A DNA stretch of 64,000 bases, from the NCBI RefSeq assembly GCF_003148685.1, contig NZ_QGGR01000002.1, positions 434,001 through 498,000 of the forward strand, given 5' to 3'. This document shows positions 60,743 to 64,000 of the stretch, one piece after another. The stretch's first letter is position 1; every line of letters starts with the position of its first letter. The stretch is from Actinoplanes xinjiangensis. Its GTDB lineage: Bacteria; Actinomycetota; Actinomycetes; Mycobacteriales; Micromonosporaceae. Position numbers and translations under genes: made by a program. The notes under the pieces are model-generated. The model was not told the DNA's origin. It was given only the letters and a program-made list of their open reading frames with translations, and did no database searches.

Positions 60743-61225
60743 ATGACGGGAATCGTGGTGGTGTCCGGCAACCCCAGGGCCGGCTCCAGGACCTCGGCGC
60801 TGGCCGTCGCGGTCGGTGCGGCGATCGCCGAGCAGCTCGGCTCACCGGAGCCGCACGTCGTCGAGGTCGGCTCCCTCGGCGCCGGCCTGCTCACCACCGG
60901 CGACGAGGCGACCCGGGCCGCCGTCGCCGTGATCAGCGAGGCGAACCTGCTGGTCGTGGCCACGCCCACCTACAAGGGCAGCTACACCGGCGTGCTCAAG
61001 GTGCTGCTCGACCAGCTCCCGGCCCAGGCTCTGGCCGGCAAGCTGGCCGTCCCGGTGGTCACCGCCGGTGTCGCCCCGCAGGCCGCCGCGGCCGAGGCGC
61101 TGCTCCGCCAGCTGCTGGTCGAACTGGGGGCCATCGTGGTCCGGCCCGGCCTTCCGGTCCTGGAGGCGGATCTGCCCGAATCCACCGCCGTCGCACAGAA
61201 ATACGCCGCCGCCCTCGACTGGTGA
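60743..61225 (+). CDS. NADPH-dependent FMN reductase (flavodoxin fold)
   Basis: 160 residues from ATG at 60743 (AAAGG upstream). It begins VVVSGNPRAGSRTSALA, the phosphate-binding loop of SsuE/MsuE-type reductases, and has TPTYKGSYTGVLKVLLDQLP, the second flavin loop. It supplies reduced FMN, normally to a two-component monooxygenase that attacks sulfonates or similar compounds. No such partner lies in the window. Expression is probably set by the two palindromes. Confidence 0.92.
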   Translation: MTGIVVVSGNPRAGSRTSALAVAVGAAIAEQLGSPEPHVVEVGSLGAGLLTTGDEATRAAVAVISEANLLVVATPTYKGSYTGVLKVLLDQLPAQALAGKLAVPVVTAGVAPQAAAAEALLRQLLVELGAIVVRPGLPVLEADLPESTAVAQKYAAALDW

Positions 61226-61247
61226 GGACGGCGGCGCACTCGCGGCG

Positions 61248-62864
61248 TCAGCGGGCGGTCAGCGTGTACGTCCGGACGGCCACCTGGTTCCACACGTCGG
61301 TGAACCGGATCGTGAAGGTGTACGAGGCGCCCGGCTGGCCGGCGGACAGGCCACTGAGCAGGCCGTCCGTCGACAGGCTCAGCCCGGCCGGCAGCTCACC
61401 GGACGCCAGCGTCCACACGCCGTCGCGGCTGTCGGCCAGCTCGAACCGTTGCTCGAACGCGACCTCGCTGATCAGGTCGGGCAGCACCTCGGTCCGGATC
61501 ACCGGCAGATCCGCCACCACCGGGATCACCACCCGCTTCGTCACCGCCTGCGGCACGTAGTCGGTGAACCGGACCGTGGCCGTGTACCGGCCGGGCACCT
61601 CCGGCGTACCCGAGATCACCCCGGAGCCGGAGAGGGAGAGACCGGCCGGGAGCCGGCCCGAGTCGAGCTTCCAGCTGCCCCGGCGCGCCGCGGCCAGGCT
61701 CAGCCGCGTCGAGTAGGGGACGCCGACCGCGGCCTGCGGGGTCTGGCCGGTGGCGATCACCGGCGCCTTGGGCGGCGCCGGCACGTACAGCAGCCGGTCC
61801 GGTGTGCCGGCCCGGTCGGTGACCTTGCCCTTCGTCGCGTTGGCGATCAACTTGGCCTGCACCTGCGCCGGGGTGTACGACGGGTGGGCGTCCAGGATCA
61901 GCGCGGCCGCCCCGGCCACGTGCGGGGCCGCCATCGACGTGCCGCTGTACTTCGCGGTCGCGGTGTCGCTCGTCGCGACGGACGACCTGATGCCGACGCC
62001 CGGCGCGAAGAGGTCCACGCCCTTGCCGTAGTTGGAGAACGACGCCCGCCGGTCCCGGCTGTCGGTGGCCGCCACCGTCACCGCCGCGGGCACGTCCGCC
62101 GGGCTGCTCATCCGCGCGTCCGAGTCCTCGTTGCCGGCCGCCACCACGTAGGTGATCCCGGCCGCGATCGAGTTCTCCACTGCCCAGTCCAGCGCCGGGC
62201 TGTAGCCGCCGCCGAGACTCATGTTGGCCACCGCCGGCAGCTCCGCGTTCGCGGTGACCCAGTCGATGCCGTCGATGATGTCCGAGATCCAGCCCTCGCC
62301 GTCGCAGTTCAGCACCCGGACCGCGACCAGCTTCGCCTTCTTGGCCACGCCGTACGAGGATCCGCCGATCGTGCCGGCCACGTGCGTGCCGTGACCGTCG
62401 CAGTCGTCGGCGTCCACGTCCCCGTCGACGAAGTCGTACCCGGATTCGGCCCGGCCGCCGAACTGCCGGTGGCTGGTCCGGATGCCGGTGTCGATGACGT
62501 AGGCGTGCACCGAGTCGCCGTCGGCGGACGGCCGGTAGCCGTGGGAGAGCGACCGGCTCCGCTGGTCGATCCGGTCCAGGCCCCAGGTGGGGTTCTTCTG
62601 TGTGCCGGTCAGGGCGACCTTCCGGTCCACCTCGACGTGCCGGACCGACGGATCGGCGGCGACCCGGCGGGCCTGGGCCGCGGTCATCTCGGTGAGATAG
62701 CCGGGGAAGCTGCGGAACTGACGCAGCAGACGGCCGGTGAGCAGGTCCGGCGCGCCGTCCCGGAACGTGACGATGTAGCGGCCGACCGGCTCCTCGGCGG
62801 CGTGCGCCGGTACCGGTGACACGATGACGGCGGCGGCCAACGCCGCGGCGATCCACTTACGCAT
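61248..62864 (-). CDS. Secreted subtilisin-family (S8) protease with C-terminal Ig-like domains
   Basis: 538 residues from ATG at 62864. A signal peptide (KWIAAALAAAVIVSPVPAHA) is followed by an inhibitor-I9 pro-domain (about 25-90, RYIVTFRDGAP). The proteinase-K-type catalytic domain has Asp125 (VIDTGIR), His158 (DGHGTHVAG), oxyanion Asn245 (AAGNED) and Ser310 (GTSMAAP). Two Ig-like beta domains follow (PQAAVGVPYSTRL, LISEVAFEQRF), each with the LPAGLSLS motif of putative-Ig repeats. It is extracellular; the Ig domains may bind the cell wall or substrate. Confidence 0.95.
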   Translation of the reverse strand: MRKWIAAALAAAVIVSPVPAHAAEEPVGRYIVTFRDGAPDLLTGRLLRQFRSFPGYLTEMTAAQARRVAADPSVRHVEVDRKVALTGTQKNPTWGLDRIDQRSRSLSHGYRPSADGDSVHAYVIDTGIRTSHRQFGGRAESGYDFVDGDVDADDCDGHGTHVAGTIGGSSYGVAKKAKLVAVRVLNCDGEGWISDIIDGIDWVTANAELPAVANMSLGGGYSPALDWAVENSIAAGITYVVAAGNEDSDARMSSPADVPAAVTVAATDSRDRRASFSNYGKGVDLFAPGVGIRSSVATSDTATAKYSGTSMAAPHVAGAAALILDAHPSYTPAQVQAKLIANATKGKVTDRAGTPDRLLYVPAPPKAPVIATGQTPQAAVGVPYSTRLSLAAARRGSWKLDSGRLPAGLSLSGSGVISGTPEVPGRYTATVRFTDYVPQAVTKRVVIPVVADLPVIRTEVLPDLISEVAFEQRFELADSRDGVWTLASGELPAGLSLSTDGLLSGLSAGQPGASYTFTIRFTDVWNQVAVRTYTLTAR

Positions 62865-62911
62865 GCCCGGGGTGATCGGTCGCCGGACCGGCCGGTTGAG
62901 AGGTCGCGGCG

Positions 62912-63538
62912 TCAGACCCGGTGGGCGAGCAGCGCCAGGCGTACCCGGTTGGGGCTGCCGGTCTTGGTCATCAGTGCGGTGATGTGCGTCTTCACCGTGG
63001 TCACCCCGATGTGCATCCGCTCGGCGATCTCGGCGTTGCCGAGCCCCTCCCCGACCAGGACGAGCACCTCCTGCTCGCGGGCCGTCAGGCCGGCCACGCC
63101 GGCGCGCGGCTCGGGACGGGCGTCGACCGCGCGGCGGACCAGCCGGCGCAGCACGTCCTGACTGAACGGGCTCTCCCCGGTCGCCGCCTGCCGGATGCCG
63201 TGCAGCAGCTCCTCCGGCGGGGCGTCCTTGAGCAGGAACCCGCAGGCACCCGCCTGGAGCGCCGGGTAGAGGTGGTCGTCGTCGCCGAACGTGGTGAGCA
63301 CCAGCACCCGCGCCGCCGGGCGGGCCGCGACGATCCGGCTGGTCGCGGTGATCCCGTCGACGCCGGGCATCCGCAGATCCATCACGATCACGTCCGGCAG
63401 CAGACGGGCCGCCAGCTCGACGGCGGCCCGCCCGTCACCGGCCTCCCCGACCACCTCCATGCCGGTCTCGGCGTCGCAGAGCATCCGCAACCCGGCCCGG
63501 ATCAGCTGCTGATCGTCGACGAGCAGTAACCGGATCAT
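62912..63538 (-). CDS. NarL/LuxR-type response regulator
   Basis: 208 residues from ATG at 63538, overlapping the kinase stop (ATGA). The receiver starts MIRLLLVDDQQLIRAGL. The phospho-Asp is in VIVMDLRMPG, the Thr in LVLTTFGD and the Lys in LLKDAPPEE. The LuxR helix-turn-helix is LTAREQEVLVLVGEGLGNAE and TTVKTHITALMTK. It is the partner of the kinase upstream. The target is unknown. Confidence 0.95.
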   Translation of the reverse strand: MIRLLLVDDQQLIRAGLRMLCDAETGMEVVGEAGDGRAAVELAARLLPDVIVMDLRMPGVDGITATSRIVAARPAARVLVLTTFGDDDHLYPALQAGACGFLLKDAPPEELLHGIRQAATGESPFSQDVLRRLVRRAVDARPEPRAGVAGLTAREQEVLVLVGEGLGNAEIAERMHIGVTTVKTHITALMTKTGSPNRVRLALLAHRV

Positions 63539-64000
63539 CCCGGCAGCACCGTGCTCACACGCCATCCCTTCCCGTCCGGCCCGGCGATCAGGGTCCCGCC
63601 GAGCACCTCGACCCGTTCCCGCATGCCGGTGATCCCGTGACCGCCACCCACCGGGACGTCCCGCGGACCGGCCGGCCGGCCGCCGTCGTCGGCGACCGCC
63701 CACTCCACATCGGAGCCGGCCGCGCGGACCCGCAACGACGCCGTGGCGGACGGGCCGGCGTGCTTCGCCACGTTCGTCAGGGCCTCCTGGGTGAGGCGGA
63801 GCACGGCCAGGCCGCGGACCGCGTCCAGGGAGCCGACCGCCGGGTCGATCTCCGCCTCCACGATCACGCCGGCCAGGCGGGCCTTCTCCACGGCACCGTC
63901 GAGCGCGGCGGGCAGGGCCGACGGTTCGATCGCCGTCAGCGACGCGTCACCACGTACCCCCTCGGGGTCGCGCAGGACCGCGACCAGCCGCCGGAGGTCG
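63535..64000 (-). CDS. NarL-type sensor histidine kinase (5' end outside the window)
   Basis: Only the C-terminal part is visible, 154 codons, and the frame is open to the window edge. It shows the end of the HisKA_3 helix region (LRRLVAVLRDPEGVRGD) and the HATPase domain with the N box LTQEALTNVAKHA, G1 VADDGGRP and G2 GGHGITGMRERVEVLGG. The ending GWRVSTVLPG is normal. It is coupled to the response regulator by ATGA. Confidence 0.93.
   Translation of the reverse strand, partial: DLRRLVAVLRDPEGVRGDASLTAIEPSALPAALDGAVEKARLAGVIVEAEIDPAVGSLDAVRGLAVLRLTQEALTNVAKHAGPSATASLRVRAAGSDVEWAVADDGGRPAGPRDVPVGGGHGITGMRERVEVLGGTLIAGPDGKGWRVSTVLPG

Overview
The window is chromosomal DNA from a high-GC, filamentous, sporulating actinomycete. 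Very high GC with G/C-ending codons, frequent GTG/TTG starts, an SsgA/SsgB-family sporulation protein, two giant AfsR-type (BTAD/NB-ARC/TPR) regulators, a streptogrisin-like protease and an actagardine-like lantibiotic locus all fit Micromonosporaceae (an Actinoplanes-like genome). That placement is an inference from gene content. I see no insertion sequence, CRISPR array, rRNA or replication origin. One tRNA gene, tRNA-Val(CAC), is present.

Layout. 1-2130: 3' part of a secreted GH13 amylase. 2341-9460 (minus): a five-gene operon with 4-base overlaps at three of its four junctions, encoding a SWIM-like zinc protein, an unknown protein, a VWA protein, a MoxR-type AAA+ ATPase and a large DUF5682-type protein. 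9695-10945: an XRE/TPR regulator. 10955-11137: a tiny secreted peptide. 11346-18732: a class II lanthipeptide locus made of precursor, LanM, LanT with a C39 peptidase, a LysR-type protein reduced to its DNA-binding domain, and an ABC ATPase/permease pair that is probably for immunity. A hairpin closes it. 18920-22881: a TIR/coiled-coil/WD40 protein followed by a small SLOG-like protein, which resembles a nucleotide-signalling defence module. 22904-25906 (minus): an AfsR-like regulator. Then come a cutinase, a PucR-type regulator and a two-gene module that looks phage-derived (28551-30987).

31118-37979 holds a two-component system, an MMPL exporter, a copper monooxygenase-like lipoprotein and an orphan NarL-type response regulator whose sensor kinase survives only as a C-terminal remnant. 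A conserved 36-bp element occurs upstream of both the MMPL gene and the remnant/regulator. 37980-41063 (minus) is a second AfsR-like regulator, followed by tRNA-Val. 41642-48845 holds housekeeping and regulatory genes: a TIGR02611 membrane protein, SsgB, AraC, Rrf2, DUF4236, a TcmP-like protein, a TPR/FN3 membrane protein and a GGDEF diguanylate cyclase. A 63-bp tandem repeat lies at 48851-49032.

49034-58606 is a membrane/lipid and hydrolase neighbourhood: DinB-like, EEP hydrolase, tandem PAP2, YihY, diacylglycerol kinase, DUF1990, metallo-beta-lactamase fold, DedA, beta-lactamase-like serine hydrolase, an Ala-rich helical protein and a P450. The end holds an alpha-lytic-type protease, a lone winged-helix regulator divergent from an FMN reductase across two matching palindromes, a subtilisin, and a NarL-type two-component pair whose kinase runs off the window.

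The most interesting parts are the new-looking mersacidin/actagardine-type lantibiotic, the SWIM/VWA/MoxR/DUF5682 operon, the TIR-SLOG pair, the phage-like pair, and the shared operator with the deleted kinase.
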